Shown here: positions 1-7,479 of the stretch, in pieces
Layout of the letters: every line of letters starts with the position of its first letter
How positions within the stretch are numbered: the stretch's first letter is position 1
Assembly: GCF_030817595.1 (NCBI RefSeq)
Contig: NZ_JAUSZN010000001.1
Location: forward strand, 6,622,001 to 6,686,000
Source of the DNA: Neobacillus niacini
GTDB taxonomy: Bacteria; Bacillota; Bacilli; Bacillales; Cytobacillaceae
Direction: 5' to 3'
Length of the DNA: 64,000 nucleotides
Notes under the pieces: generated by a model
Told to the model about the DNA's origin: nothing
Seen by the model: the letters and a program-made list of their open reading frames with translations, nothing else
Database searches by the model: none
Position numbers and translations under genes: made by a program

Positions 1-1
1 T

Positions 2-70
2 TCCACATGGCTTGAAGAAAAGAAAAAGGATTATGATATTGAAAATTCCCTTGAAAGTGTAGTTAGTTAA
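2..70 (+). CDS. C-terminal end of an unidentified protein (partial)
   Basis: An open frame enters from the left edge and stops at TAA 68-70. The 22 visible residues are charged and end in ESVVS. It stops 15-24 bases before the likely start of the next gene, so the two are probably co-transcribed. Too little is present to name a family. Confidence 0.5.
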   Translation, partial: STWLEEKKKDYDIENSLESVVS

Positions 71-93
71 CTGTTCATGAAGAGGTGAAGATG

Positions 94-507
94 GTGAATC
101 AGGTCGGAAGGTATGCAGTGAGTCGAGAAGTAGATGAGCTCGAACTGATGAAAATGGTCATGGAACTTCCTGAAAAAGACAAAATGCTGATGTGGTCTCA
201 GGGATATATCGATCTTGTAGTTGAAAAATTGCCTGAGTATGCTCGTGATATTTTAGAGAATCGAAAGAAAAAATGGGAGAATACAATGGCATTTTATCAG
301 GATCAGATTCAAGAAATTTTGAATGATGAGGAATTTAAAAAACAGGCAATGGGCGAACGGAAGGAGTTTGCCCATTTTGTCATCGAGCATTATCGTGAAC
401 TTCAGTCCTTATTGTTTGCAGCATATGATGGCAAAATAACAGATGAAGATATCAGGAGATTTGTCTATCGCCGGCGGTTCGGTGGCAGAAAAAAGTATCT
501 GCATTAG
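94..507 (+). CDS. conserved hypothetical protein, helical and charged
   Basis: The frame is open from GTG 85, but the Shine-Dalgarno-like GAGGTG at 82-87 overlaps that codon. ATG 91 or GTG 94 is therefore the better start; I chose 94, which gives about 137 residues. The protein is rich in Glu, Lys and Arg, has no membrane segment or signal peptide, and ends in a very basic stretch (RRRFGGRKK). I do not recognise the family. The upstream frame ends only a few bases away, which suggests an operon. No clear terminator follows; the next signal is the promoter of the ABC-F leader. Confidence 0.6.
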   Translation: MNQVGRYAVSREVDELELMKMVMELPEKDKMLMWSQGYIDLVVEKLPEYARDILENRKKKWENTMAFYQDQIQEILNDEEFKKQAMGERKEFAHFVIEHYRELQSLLFAAYDGKITDEDIRRFVYRRRFGGRKKYLH

Positions 508-561
508 GGTGTCTCGGAAAGTTAAAATTTAAAACCTTTTGATTAGTCTGAAAAGATAGGC

Positions 562-591
562 TTGCAATGAATGATAAAAATAATTTACAAT
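562..591 (+). promoter_or_regulatory. sigma-A type promoter of the ABC-F leader
   Basis: TTGCAA at 562-567 and TACAAT at 586-591 are separated by 18 bases. This would start transcription near base 598, just before the leader ORF. The assignment rests only on match and position. Confidence 0.55.
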
Positions 592-626
592 AGAATTAAC
601 TTGAATTGAAACGGAGGTGTAAAGAG

Positions 627-761
627 ATGGTTCGTTCTATTTTTGTACGTGTGCAATGGCTAGAAGCGCTATATTTGTGCCGTGCAATTTTTCATGAGGT
701 AGTTTTCAAAGGGGGTAGTCTGCCCTTTTTTCAAAATTACAAAATGAATATAGAACGATAA
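627..761 (+). CDS. 44-residue leader peptide of the ABC-F gene
   Basis: ATG 627 follows a near-perfect ribosome site (GGAGGTG, 613-619) at 7 bases, and the frame runs to TAA 759-761. The peptide (MVRSIFVRVQWLEALYLCR at its start) resembles no protein family I know. Its start region 619-629 is exactly complementary to 764-774, just after its stop, and 633-640 is complementary to 750-757. The reading frame is therefore enclosed in its own long stem. A hairpin AAAGGG/CCCTTT with a T-run (708-731) lies inside the frame. This is the usual arrangement of translated leaders that sense ribosome stalling upstream of antibiotic-resistance genes such as Bacillus vmlR and lmrB. Regulation by a drug is inference. 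Confidence 0.6.
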   Translation: MVRSIFVRVQWLEALYLCRAIFHEVVFKGGSLPFFQNYKMNIER

Positions 762-796
762 CACATCTCTTTACCCATAAGTAAAATAGGTAATAA

Positions 797-823
797 GAGG
801 GTGCCTTTTTAGCACTCTTTTTT
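797..823 (+). terminator. leader terminator 1 of the ABC-F gene
   Basis: GGGTGC (799-804) pairs with GCACTC (812-817, one G-T pair) and is followed by six T. It lies between the leader ORF and the ABC-F gene, so it can act as an attenuator. Confidence 0.55.
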
Positions 824-840
824 CATGCCGATTTTTCGAA

Positions 841-871
841 CTGCGGGTATCTATGGATGCCCGCAGTTTTT
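841..871 (+). terminator. leader terminator 2 (attenuator) of the ABC-F gene
   Basis: CTGCGGG (841-847) and CCCGCAG (860-866) form a perfect 7-bp GC-rich stem followed by five T. It ends 35 bases before the ABC-F start codon, a position where termination would prevent expression of the gene. Confidence 0.7.
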
Positions 872-905
872 GCGTGAAGAGAGTGTTCAAAAAAGGAGAA
901 TGAAC

Positions 906-2780
906 ATGATCGTATGTAGTGTTAATCATATAGCAAAATCTTTTGGCGGAAATATTATATTTGAAGATTTATCATTTGAGGTCCATGAAGGAAATCGGGT
1001 GGGGTTGGTTGGACGAAACGGCTGTGGGAAAACAACGTTATTAAAGCTGCTTGCCAATCAAGAAACAGTAGACGGCGGCGTTATTCATTGGAAAAAGGGG
1101 CTGAAAATTGGCTACCTTGCCCAAATTCCTGATTATAAGGACTTGACCGTTAAGGAAGTATTAAAGACTGCATTTGACCAATTAGTCGAGACAGAAACAA
1201 AACTACAACAAATAGAAGTGGAAATGGGGCAAGAGTTAACTCCTACCCATTTACAAAGGCTCATGGATAATTATGGAAAGCTCCAAGATGATTTCATCTT
1301 AGACGGCGGCTATGAAATGGACGCCCAAATGGACCGAGTTTCCCATGGTTTAAATATTATTGAGCTTTTAGATAAACCTTTTTCACTTTTAAGTGGCGGG
1401 GAAAAGACAAAGGTTGGTTTGGCGTTAAGCTTACTAAAGAAACCGGAACTTTTATTACTGGATGAGCCGACAAACCATTTAGACCTAATGGCAATTGAGT
1501 GGCTCGGGACATTTCTTAAGGAGTATACAGGTACGATTATTTTGATTTCTCATGACCGTTACTTTTTAGATGAAGTGGTAACAAAAGTCCTGGATATGGA
1601 AGATGGAGAAATAGAGCTATACCATACAAACTTCAGCGGCTTTGTAAAAGAAAAAGAAGAACGATTGTTACGGGAGTTTCAGGAATATCAGGAGCAGCAG
1701 CGGAAGATTAAAAAAATGAAGGAAGCGATTAAACGTCTTCGTGAATGGGCCAATCGTGCCAATCCACCTAGTGCGTCCCTTCATAAACGAGCTACCAATA
1801 TGCAGAGGGCACTGGACCGCATGGAGAAACTTGACCGGCCAAAGCTGGATGTAAAAAAAATGGCGATTGATTTTGAAGCCAATGATCGCAGCGGGAAGGA
1901 TGTTATTAAACTAGAGGATGTCTCAAAAAGCTTTGGCAGTCGGACGCTTTTTGAAAAAGTAAATATGCTTGTTCAGTACAAGGACCGGACCGCGATTGTC
2001 GGTGAAAATGGAACAGGTAAATCAACGCTGTTAAAAATGATTCTTGGTGAATGCCAGAGTGACCAAGGAATTGTTAAGGTTGGCAGCAATGTGAAAATCG
2101 GCTATTTGTCCCAACATGTCTTCCATACTATTGGGGATGAACGAGTGATTGATGTATTCCGTTCTGAAGTAAGTGTTAATGAAGGGGAAGCACGTCATAT
2201 TCTAGCTCGGTTTTTGTTTTACGGACCAGCGGTTTTTCGAAAGGTTAATCAATTAAGCGGTGGAGAAAGAATGCGCTTGCGCCTTGCACAGCTTATGTAT
2301 CAGGACATAAACCTGTTGATTCTCGATGAACCGACGAACCACCTTGATATTGATTCGTGTGAGGTTTTAGAAGAAGCACTCGAACAATTTAATGGAACGA
2401 TTTTAGCTGTCTCACATGACCGTTATTTTCTCAATAAATTATTTAATAAAGTTTATTGGCTTCAGGGTGGGACCGTTTACTTCTTTGATGGAAATTATGA
2501 CTGGGCAAAGAGTAAATTGAGTGCTGTAAAAGTGGATCAACCCATAAGGGCTGAAAAAGCTTTACTAAAAAAAGTTGAAAAGCCTCAAACGACAGCGGCT
2601 TCTGTGACTTTAGCGGATATTGAACAAAAGATTGAGGAGCTTGAAGCTCAAATTCACTTATTGAAGCAGAGGATGGAAACAGGACTAGATCTTGAAATGC
2701 TTCAGAAACAATTCACAGAATTAGAGCGGTTAGAAACAGAAAGAGAACATTTATACAAACAACTCGATGATGTAGTTTAA
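906..2780 (+). CDS. ABC-F family ATPase (probable ribosome protection protein)
   Basis: Soluble twin-ATPase protein of 624 residues with no membrane domain, the mark of the ABC-F family, which binds the ribosomal E site and can displace antibiotics or rescue stalled ribosomes. ATPase 1 has Walker A at 36-44 (GRNGCGKTT), signature SGGEK at 163-167 and DE at 186-187. A charged interdomain linker at about 245-325 follows. ATPase 2 has Walker A at 366-373, SGGE at 451-454 and DE at 474-475. A C-terminal coiled coil lies at 568-622. ATG 906 is 8 bases after AAAGGAG; the frame is open from 825, but those codons lie in the attenuator. The regulated leader favours an antibiotic-resistance role over housekeeping members such as YfmR or YkpA. 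The exact subfamily is not clear to me. Confidence 0.9.
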   Translation: MIVCSVNHIAKSFGGNIIFEDLSFEVHEGNRVGLVGRNGCGKTTLLKLLANQETVDGGVIHWKKGLKIGYLAQIPDYKDLTVKEVLKTAFDQLVETETKLQQIEVEMGQELTPTHLQRLMDNYGKLQDDFILDGGYEMDAQMDRVSHGLNIIELLDKPFSLLSGGEKTKVGLALSLLKKPELLLLDEPTNHLDLMAIEWLGTFLKEYTGTIILISHDRYFLDEVVTKVLDMEDGEIELYHTNFSGFVKEKEERLLREFQEYQEQQRKIKKMKEAIKRLREWANRANPPSASLHKRATNMQRALDRMEKLDRPKLDVKKMAIDFEANDRSGKDVIKLEDVSKSFGSRTLFEKVNMLVQYKDRTAIVGENGTGKSTLLKMILGECQSDQGIVKVGSNVKIGYLSQHVFHTIGDERVIDVFRSEVSVNEGEARHILARFLFYGPAVFRKVNQLSGGERMRLRLAQLMYQDINLLILDEPTNHLDIDSCEVLEEALEQFNGTILAVSHDRYFLNKLFNKVYWLQGGTVYFFDGNYDWAKSKLSAVKVDQPIRAEKALLKKVEKPQTTAASVTLADIEQKIEELEAQIHLLKQRMETGLDLEMLQKQFTELERLETEREHLYKQLDDVV

Positions 2781-2790
2781 TGGATTATCC

Positions 2791-2826
2791 ACCCTCAAGA
2801 GAAAAGCCTCTCTTGGGGATTTTTTA
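2791..2826 (+). terminator. terminator of the ABC-F gene
   Basis: CCCTCAAGAG pairs with CTCTTGGGG across a short loop and is followed by a run of six T. Confidence 0.8.
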
Positions 2827-2877
2827 TTGCGACTGTAAAGTTTATAATAGTAAGTGATATAAAAAAGGAGGGTTTAA

Positions 2878-3870
2878 ATGGTGTATCAAGCGGTTGATTC
2901 TCGATACAGTACGATGAAATACAATAGAAGTGGGTTGTCTGGTTTACAATTGCCAGCAATATCACTAGGTTTATGGCATAATTTTGGCGGAGTGGATACA
3001 TATGAGAATGGCCGTGCAATGCTAAGAAGAGCATTTGATTTAGGAATTACTCACTTTGACCTTGCAAACAATTACGGCCCGCCCCCTGGATCCGCAGAAG
3101 AGATGTTTGGCCGAATGTTAAAAACTGACTTTGCACCATACCGGGATGAAATGATTATTTCCTCTAAAGCTGGTTATACCATGTGGCCAGGACCATATGG
3201 GGATTGGGGTTCAAGAAAATATCTGATTTCAAGTTTAGATCAAAGCTTAAAACGAATGGGATTAGATTATGTTGATATATTTTATTCTCACCGTCCTGAT
3301 CCCAATACACCCCTTGAAGAAACAATGGGGGCATTAGACTCTGTCGTCCGCCAAGGTAAAGCATTATACGTTGCTATTTCGAACTATAGTGCGGAGCAAA
3401 CAGAGGAAGCGGTGAAAATCTTGAATCGTTTGGGAACGCCATTAGTGATTCATCAGCCAAGCTATTCTATGCTAAACCGCTGGATCGAAGACGGACTGCA
3501 GGATGTTTTACAAGAAAATGGAGTTGGCTCCATTGCATTCTGCCCATTAGCTCAAGGTTTGTTAACAAATAAATATATAAACGGCATTCCAACCGATTCT
3601 AGAGCTGCTAAACCGGTAAGTTTCCTAAGTAAAGACCAAGTAACCGAGGAAGTGGTGAATCGGGTGAAAAAGCTGAACGAGGTTGCAGTCGAACGCGGCC
3701 AAAATTTAGCACAAATGGCTCTGGCCTGGGTTCTCAGGGGAGGAAAGGTAACTTCCGCTCTAATTGGGGCAAGCCGGGTAAGTCAACTAGAAGAGAACGT
3801 TGCAGCATTAAATAATCTTACGTTCTCAGAGGAAGAATTAAATAGAATCGACGATATATTAAAAAGTTAA
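2878..3870 (+). CDS. aldo/keto reductase, L-glyceraldehyde 3-phosphate reductase type
   Basis: 330-residue (alpha/beta)8-barrel NADPH-dependent reductase. The N-terminal block with FDLANNYGPPPGSAEEMFG is characteristic of the YghZ/Gpr/MgrA group, which reduces L-glyceraldehyde 3-phosphate and methylglyoxal. The catalytic Asp, Tyr, Lys (SSKAGY) and His (YSHRPD) are all visible. ATG 2878 follows AAAAGGAGGG. The gene stands alone between two terminator-bounded units. A role in aldehyde detoxification is inferred from the family. Confidence 0.88.
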   Translation: MVYQAVDSRYSTMKYNRSGLSGLQLPAISLGLWHNFGGVDTYENGRAMLRRAFDLGITHFDLANNYGPPPGSAEEMFGRMLKTDFAPYRDEMIISSKAGYTMWPGPYGDWGSRKYLISSLDQSLKRMGLDYVDIFYSHRPDPNTPLEETMGALDSVVRQGKALYVAISNYSAEQTEEAVKILNRLGTPLVIHQPSYSMLNRWIEDGLQDVLQENGVGSIAFCPLAQGLLTNKYINGIPTDSRAAKPVSFLSKDQVTEEVVNRVKKLNEVAVERGQNLAQMALAWVLRGGKVTSALIGASRVSQLEENVAALNNLTFSEEELNRIDDILKS

Positions 3871-3952
3871 AACAGCCATTTTGTTAGACCTATAGTCAGC
3901 GATTACTCCCGACAGAATACCATATAGGTATACGTACATGGGAGGTGAGTTG

Positions 3953-4381
3953 ATGGCAGTAGTAAAAGCTAGTACTTCGGATATTGATCTCTTAGCAAGA
4001 CTCATAAGGGCAGAAGCCGATGGGGAAGGCAAGCAAGGTATGCTGATGGTGGGGAATGTTGGTAGTAATCGTATTCGTGCAAACTGCTCAGATTTTAAGG
4101 GTATTAGAACAGTTCCGCAAATGATATACCAACCGCATGCTTTTGAAGCTACAACTAAAGGTTATTTTTATCAACGAGCTAGGACGGCTGAAAGGCGCTT
4201 AGCTCAAAGAGCCGTTAATGGTGAAAGAATTTGGCCATCAAAATTTGCTCTTTGGTATTTTAGACCGCAGGGTGATTGTCCGCAAACATGGTATGATCAA
4301 CCGTTTGTTGCACGATTTAAGCGGCACTGTTTTTATCAGCCTTCTGGGGAAGAATGCGAAAATATTTATAATACCTTTTAA
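3953..4381 (+). CDS. cwlJ: spore cortex-lytic enzyme CwlJ
   Basis: 142 residues, the same length as Bacillus subtilis CwlJ, and very similar to it throughout (RAEADGEGKQGM near the start, LWYFRPQGDCP in the middle, NIYNTF at the end). It is a Hydrolase_2 (SleB/CwlJ) domain protein without a signal peptide, placed on the spore coat side and needed for cortex hydrolysis during calcium-dipicolinate-triggered germination. ATG 3953 follows GGAGGTG at 5 bases; the frame is open from 3938, but without a better site. The partner gerQ is not adjacent. A sporulation sigma-factor promoter is expected, but I cannot define one with confidence. Confidence 0.95.
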   Translation: MAVVKASTSDIDLLARLIRAEADGEGKQGMLMVGNVGSNRIRANCSDFKGIRTVPQMIYQPHAFEATTKGYFYQRARTAERRLAQRAVNGERIWPSKFALWYFRPQGDCPQTWYDQPFVARFKRHCFYQPSGEECENIYNTF

Positions 4382-4422
4382 AATAAATGGAGCCGGAAAT
4401 TACAGGGCTCCATTTATTTTGC
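4381..4422 (+). terminator. terminator after cwlJ
   Basis: A perfect 14-bp inverted repeat (AAATAAATGGAGCC at 4381-4394, its complement at 4406-4419) runs into a T-rich tract. Confidence 0.8.
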
Positions 4423-4481
4423 TTTCCGAAATATACAGCAATCATTATAATTAGATTTATTAAAGCTAAGGTTGGTTTTGT

Positions 4482-5798
4482 ATGAATAGGTTCTCGATAA
4501 AACAATTAATTTACCTCCTAACAATTACGTTAGCGGGTGTAATCTTTTCTGTCATTTTTCATTTTCCACTCGTCATTGGGTTTCTACCAGGTTATCTCGT
4601 TATTGTTCATTTAGCAAATCGAAATAACCAATCTTTTAAACAAATTGTCCAAATTAGTATTCGAGGTGTTTACAAGACTAGGATTGTTATTCTTATTCTT
4701 TTCCTAGTAAGTTTTCTGCTTCCATCTTGGTATCTGTCTGGAACCATTGACCAAATGGTTAAAATCGCACTTTATCTCATAAATCCACACTATTTCTATG
4801 TGTTAACGTTTGTTGCAGCGATGGTTTTTTCAATGCTTCTCGGAACAACAGTGGGAACACTTAGTGCGATTGGTATTCCCATTTTGGGGACTGCAGTAGT
4901 TCTAAACCTATCCACAGCAGTTGTAGCTGGTGCATTGGTTTCTGGGGCGTTTGTCGGGGACCGAACATCTCCATTTTCAAGTGCGAATCAGCTTTTAGCA
5001 CATACATTAGAACTTCCTGTTAAAAAGCAATGGAATGCAATGTTCCTCACCACAATAATCGCAGTGGTATTGTCCATGTTATTCTATGGGGTATTTGACT
5101 TTTTTTCTACTGAGAAAATGATTCATACCATTTCATTTGAGTGGGGAGAGTTAACGTTTTTGAAGTTTATTCCCCCTATTATATTGCTAGTATTAGTCCT
5201 TTTTAGGCTCAGCATTATTTATGCCTTCATATCGAGTGTCTTAAGTGCTGCTATTATTTCTATATTAGGAGGCGTTAGGGTTTCTGAAGTAGCTTCAGCT
5301 TTTTGGAATGGGATTGAAGGTCTTGGCGGTGGTTTCCTACATATGTACGAATTGCTGCTGTTTCTTGCCTTAGCCGGTGCTTATAATGGTCTAATGGAGG
5401 AATTGAATGTTATTCAGCCTTATTTGGATAAATGGCTGCAACGATCAACTTCTTTAACAGGTGATACATTAAAAACCTTCTCAGCTACTCTTTTAATTAG
5501 TGTTATTGCGGCAAATCAAACACTTCCGATTATCCTAACGGGGAGGTCCTTCTTACCTCATTGGAAAAATTATTATGGGGAAGAGGAATTAGCGAGGGTG
5601 ATGGGGGATACGACGATGTTATTCCCAGGAATGGTACCATGGAGTGTGCTTGCGATTATGTGCAGTACCATCGTTGGCGTTCCTATCTTGGAGTATTTAC
5701 CTTATGCGTTATTTTTATGGGTCTTACCTTTTATAACGCTGATTGTGTCCCTGGTCAAGCATGTCAAAAAATCTAATAAAGCAGCAGCTGCTGAATGA
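4482..5798 (+). CDS. Na+/H+ antiporter, NhaC family
   Basis: 438-residue integral membrane protein with about ten to twelve hydrophobic segments and an NhaC-like core: a conserved GTTVGTLSAIGIP segment, then GALVSGAFVGDRTSPFSS carrying charged residues inside the membrane. NhaC carriers exchange Na+ for H+, and close relatives exchange malate with lactate, so substrate is not certain. It starts at ATG 4482 behind AAGGTT, a modest ribosome site. The gene is bounded by terminators on both sides, so it is probably a single-gene unit. Confidence 0.85.
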   Translation: MNRFSIKQLIYLLTITLAGVIFSVIFHFPLVIGFLPGYLVIVHLANRNNQSFKQIVQISIRGVYKTRIVILILFLVSFLLPSWYLSGTIDQMVKIALYLINPHYFYVLTFVAAMVFSMLLGTTVGTLSAIGIPILGTAVVLNLSTAVVAGALVSGAFVGDRTSPFSSANQLLAHTLELPVKKQWNAMFLTTIIAVVLSMLFYGVFDFFSTEKMIHTISFEWGELTFLKFIPPIILLVLVLFRLSIIYAFISSVLSAAIISILGGVRVSEVASAFWNGIEGLGGGFLHMYELLLFLALAGAYNGLMEELNVIQPYLDKWLQRSTSLTGDTLKTFSATLLISVIAANQTLPIILTGRSFLPHWKNYYGEEELARVMGDTTMLFPGMVPWSVLAIMCSTIVGVPILEYLPYALFLWVLPFITLIVSLVKHVKKSNKAAAAE

Positions 5799-5823
5799 AA
5801 CGGAGTCTTTACTCCGTTTTTTG
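5799..5823 (+). terminator. terminator after the nhaC-type gene
   Basis: AACGGAGT/ACTCCGTT with a 4-base loop, followed by a T-run. Confidence 0.8.
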
Positions 5824-5890
5824 TTGTGATGAACTTCCTTGTACTAACATATATGTGGTTATAAAGATCTTTGGACAAGGGATGGGAACC

Positions 5891-6466
5891 ATGCTGAAAA
5901 AATTAGCTGTGATTGGGTTTGGCAGTACGATGATTGGTATCGGGGTAAATGGATTTATTTTACCCTTCCACCTTATCAATGGCGGTATGTTTGGGATTAG
6001 TATTGTGATTAATTACTTGTGGCATTTTAGCATTGGTCTAACCTTTGTGATTTTAAATATTCCTGTTTATCTATATGCCTATAAATCTGATTTTGATTAT
6101 TTTTTATACGGCCTGATTGGTGCTTTTTTTTCCGGTTTCATGATTGAATTCTTGGTTCCTTTAAGGGATGTATTTCATTTACCGATTGTAAGCTCTGTCA
6201 TTATCGGAGGAGTAATCATTGGTATTGGGGTAGGAACCATGCTCAGGAATCACATTAGTCCAGGTGGAATGGATCTGCTTGCACTACTTCTTGCAAAGTG
6301 GACAAAGATTAATGTAGGTATCATTGCTTATGCTATTGATACAGTGATCATTATGACGAGCCTATTCATCTTACAGGAGCCTAGATTACTATATTCGATG
6401 TTAATCGTATCAATTGTTGGTTTATTTGCAACCGTCATTACTTCTTGGAATCATTATGAAAAATGA
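5891..6466 (+). CDS. YitT/YczE-like integral membrane protein
   Basis: About 191 residues with five to six membrane helices. The pattern of LPFHLINGGMFGISI near the N-terminus and HISPGGMDLLALLLAK in the middle matches the YitT (DUF161) and YczE families. This one lacks the soluble C-terminal DUF2179 domain of full-length YitT proteins. ATG 5891 follows AAGGGATGGG at a few bases; the frame continues upstream to 5795, but that part covers a terminator and is not hydrophobic. Function is unknown in these families. Confidence 0.75.
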   Translation: MLKKLAVIGFGSTMIGIGVNGFILPFHLINGGMFGISIVINYLWHFSIGLTFVILNIPVYLYAYKSDFDYFLYGLIGAFFSGFMIEFLVPLRDVFHLPIVSSVIIGGVIIGIGVGTMLRNHISPGGMDLLALLLAKWTKINVGIIAYAIDTVIIMTSLFILQEPRLLYSMLIVSIVGLFATVITSWNHYEK

Positions 6467-6517
6467 ACAAGTTTTAGTAAAATAGGGTCATGAATGTTTT
6501 ATGAATTGAGGAGCAAT

Positions 6518-7024
6518 ATGTTGAAACTAGTAAATGACCATATAAGAGAGAATTTAAAGATACTATTTGTCGGATTCAATCCGAGTATTCGTTCAAGCGA
6601 AACCGGACATCATTTTGCCAATCCGAACAACCGGTTTTGGCGAATTTTACATGATGCAGGTTTGACACCACGAAGATATAACGCCTCTGAAGATTCTAAG
6701 TTGTTGGATTTAGGGATGGGGATCACCAATATTGTCGCAAGACCCACAAAAGCAGCCGATGAGATTACGAAGGAAGAATACAAAGAAGGAAAAGATATTC
6801 TTCGGAAAAAGATAGAGACGTACAAGCCGAAGGTTGTTTGTTTCGTAGGGAAGGGAGTTTATCAAGAATATAGCGGTTTGAAGAAAGTTCCGTGGGGAAA
6901 GCAGGAGAAAGCAGTCGTTCCCGGAACGATTGACTTTGTCGGACCCTCCTCCAGCGGCCTCGTTCGAATGAAAGTGGAAGATGTTGTTGAGATTTATTTC
7001 GGACTTAAAGAAATAATCGAGTAA
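6518..7024 (+). CDS. mug: G/U mismatch-specific uracil/thymine DNA glycosylase (Mug/TDG family)
   Basis: 168 residues with the Mug fold. VGFNPSIRSSETGHHFANPNNRFW includes the catalytic Asn of the GxNPS motif and the HHFANP-type substrate loop, and GPSSSGLVRM supplies the later DNA-binding motif. The enzyme removes uracil or thymine opposite guanine and 3,N4-ethenocytosine. ATG 6518 follows GAGGAG at 4 bases; an earlier ATG at 6494 has no site. It is last in its strand-run before a repeat-filled gap. Confidence 0.88.
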   Translation: MLKLVNDHIRENLKILFVGFNPSIRSSETGHHFANPNNRFWRILHDAGLTPRRYNASEDSKLLDLGMGITNIVARPTKAADEITKEEYKEGKDILRKKIETYKPKVVCFVGKGVYQEYSGLKKVPWGKQEKAVVPGTIDFVGPSSSGLVRMKVEDVVEIYFGLKEIIE

Positions 7025-7154
7025 TTTTAACCTTAATTACTTGTAATGCGGTTCACCGTTATGCACCATAATGAGGTTCTATTAGATTTACGAGAAAAAA
7101 CACACTCTCTTTTAGTTAAGATGTCTTGTCCTTGATCGAGTAACTTGCAAAAGT

Positions 7155-7350
7155 AAAATAAGCGGAACTTTTCCGGTTAAATGCAGAATGAAGCACGTTT
7201 CGGGGTAAATAACCGGAGTTTTTCCGCTTATTCAAAGAAAACTCTCCCATTTTCGAATTTTTCGAGTCAATAGGCGGAATCTCTCCGTCTATTTATGCCT
7301 TTTTTAATACTAATTACTAATTAAGCGGAATTTTTCCGCCTATTTAACAG
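7155..7350 (+). repeat. dispersed quasi-palindromic intergenic repeat, copy A
   Basis: This stretch holds several short imperfect palindromes of the form AAGCGGAA...TTCCGCTTAT (near 7159-7177, 7214-7234, 7271-7294 and 7322-7345). It aligns over most of its length, in reverse orientation, with 48425-48597. The block around TTTTTCGAGTCAATAG is the best conserved. It contains no ORF with a ribosome site. The rest of the 7025-7479 gap holds only AT-rich sequence. Confidence 0.7.
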
Positions 7351-7479
7351 CACATCTGCTTAACCTGATCACCCAACCGATTAGAAAAAGACGTATGCCA
7401 ATTCATACGTCAACTCTTGTGTCCTCTAATAAGAATGCACCCGAAAACGGTACCCTTTTAATATCGTAGTCCCGTCGTG

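Noticed and set aside
825..905. In-frame upstream start of the ABC-F gene
   Set aside because: These codons form the attenuator hairpin, and ATG 906 has the ribosome site.
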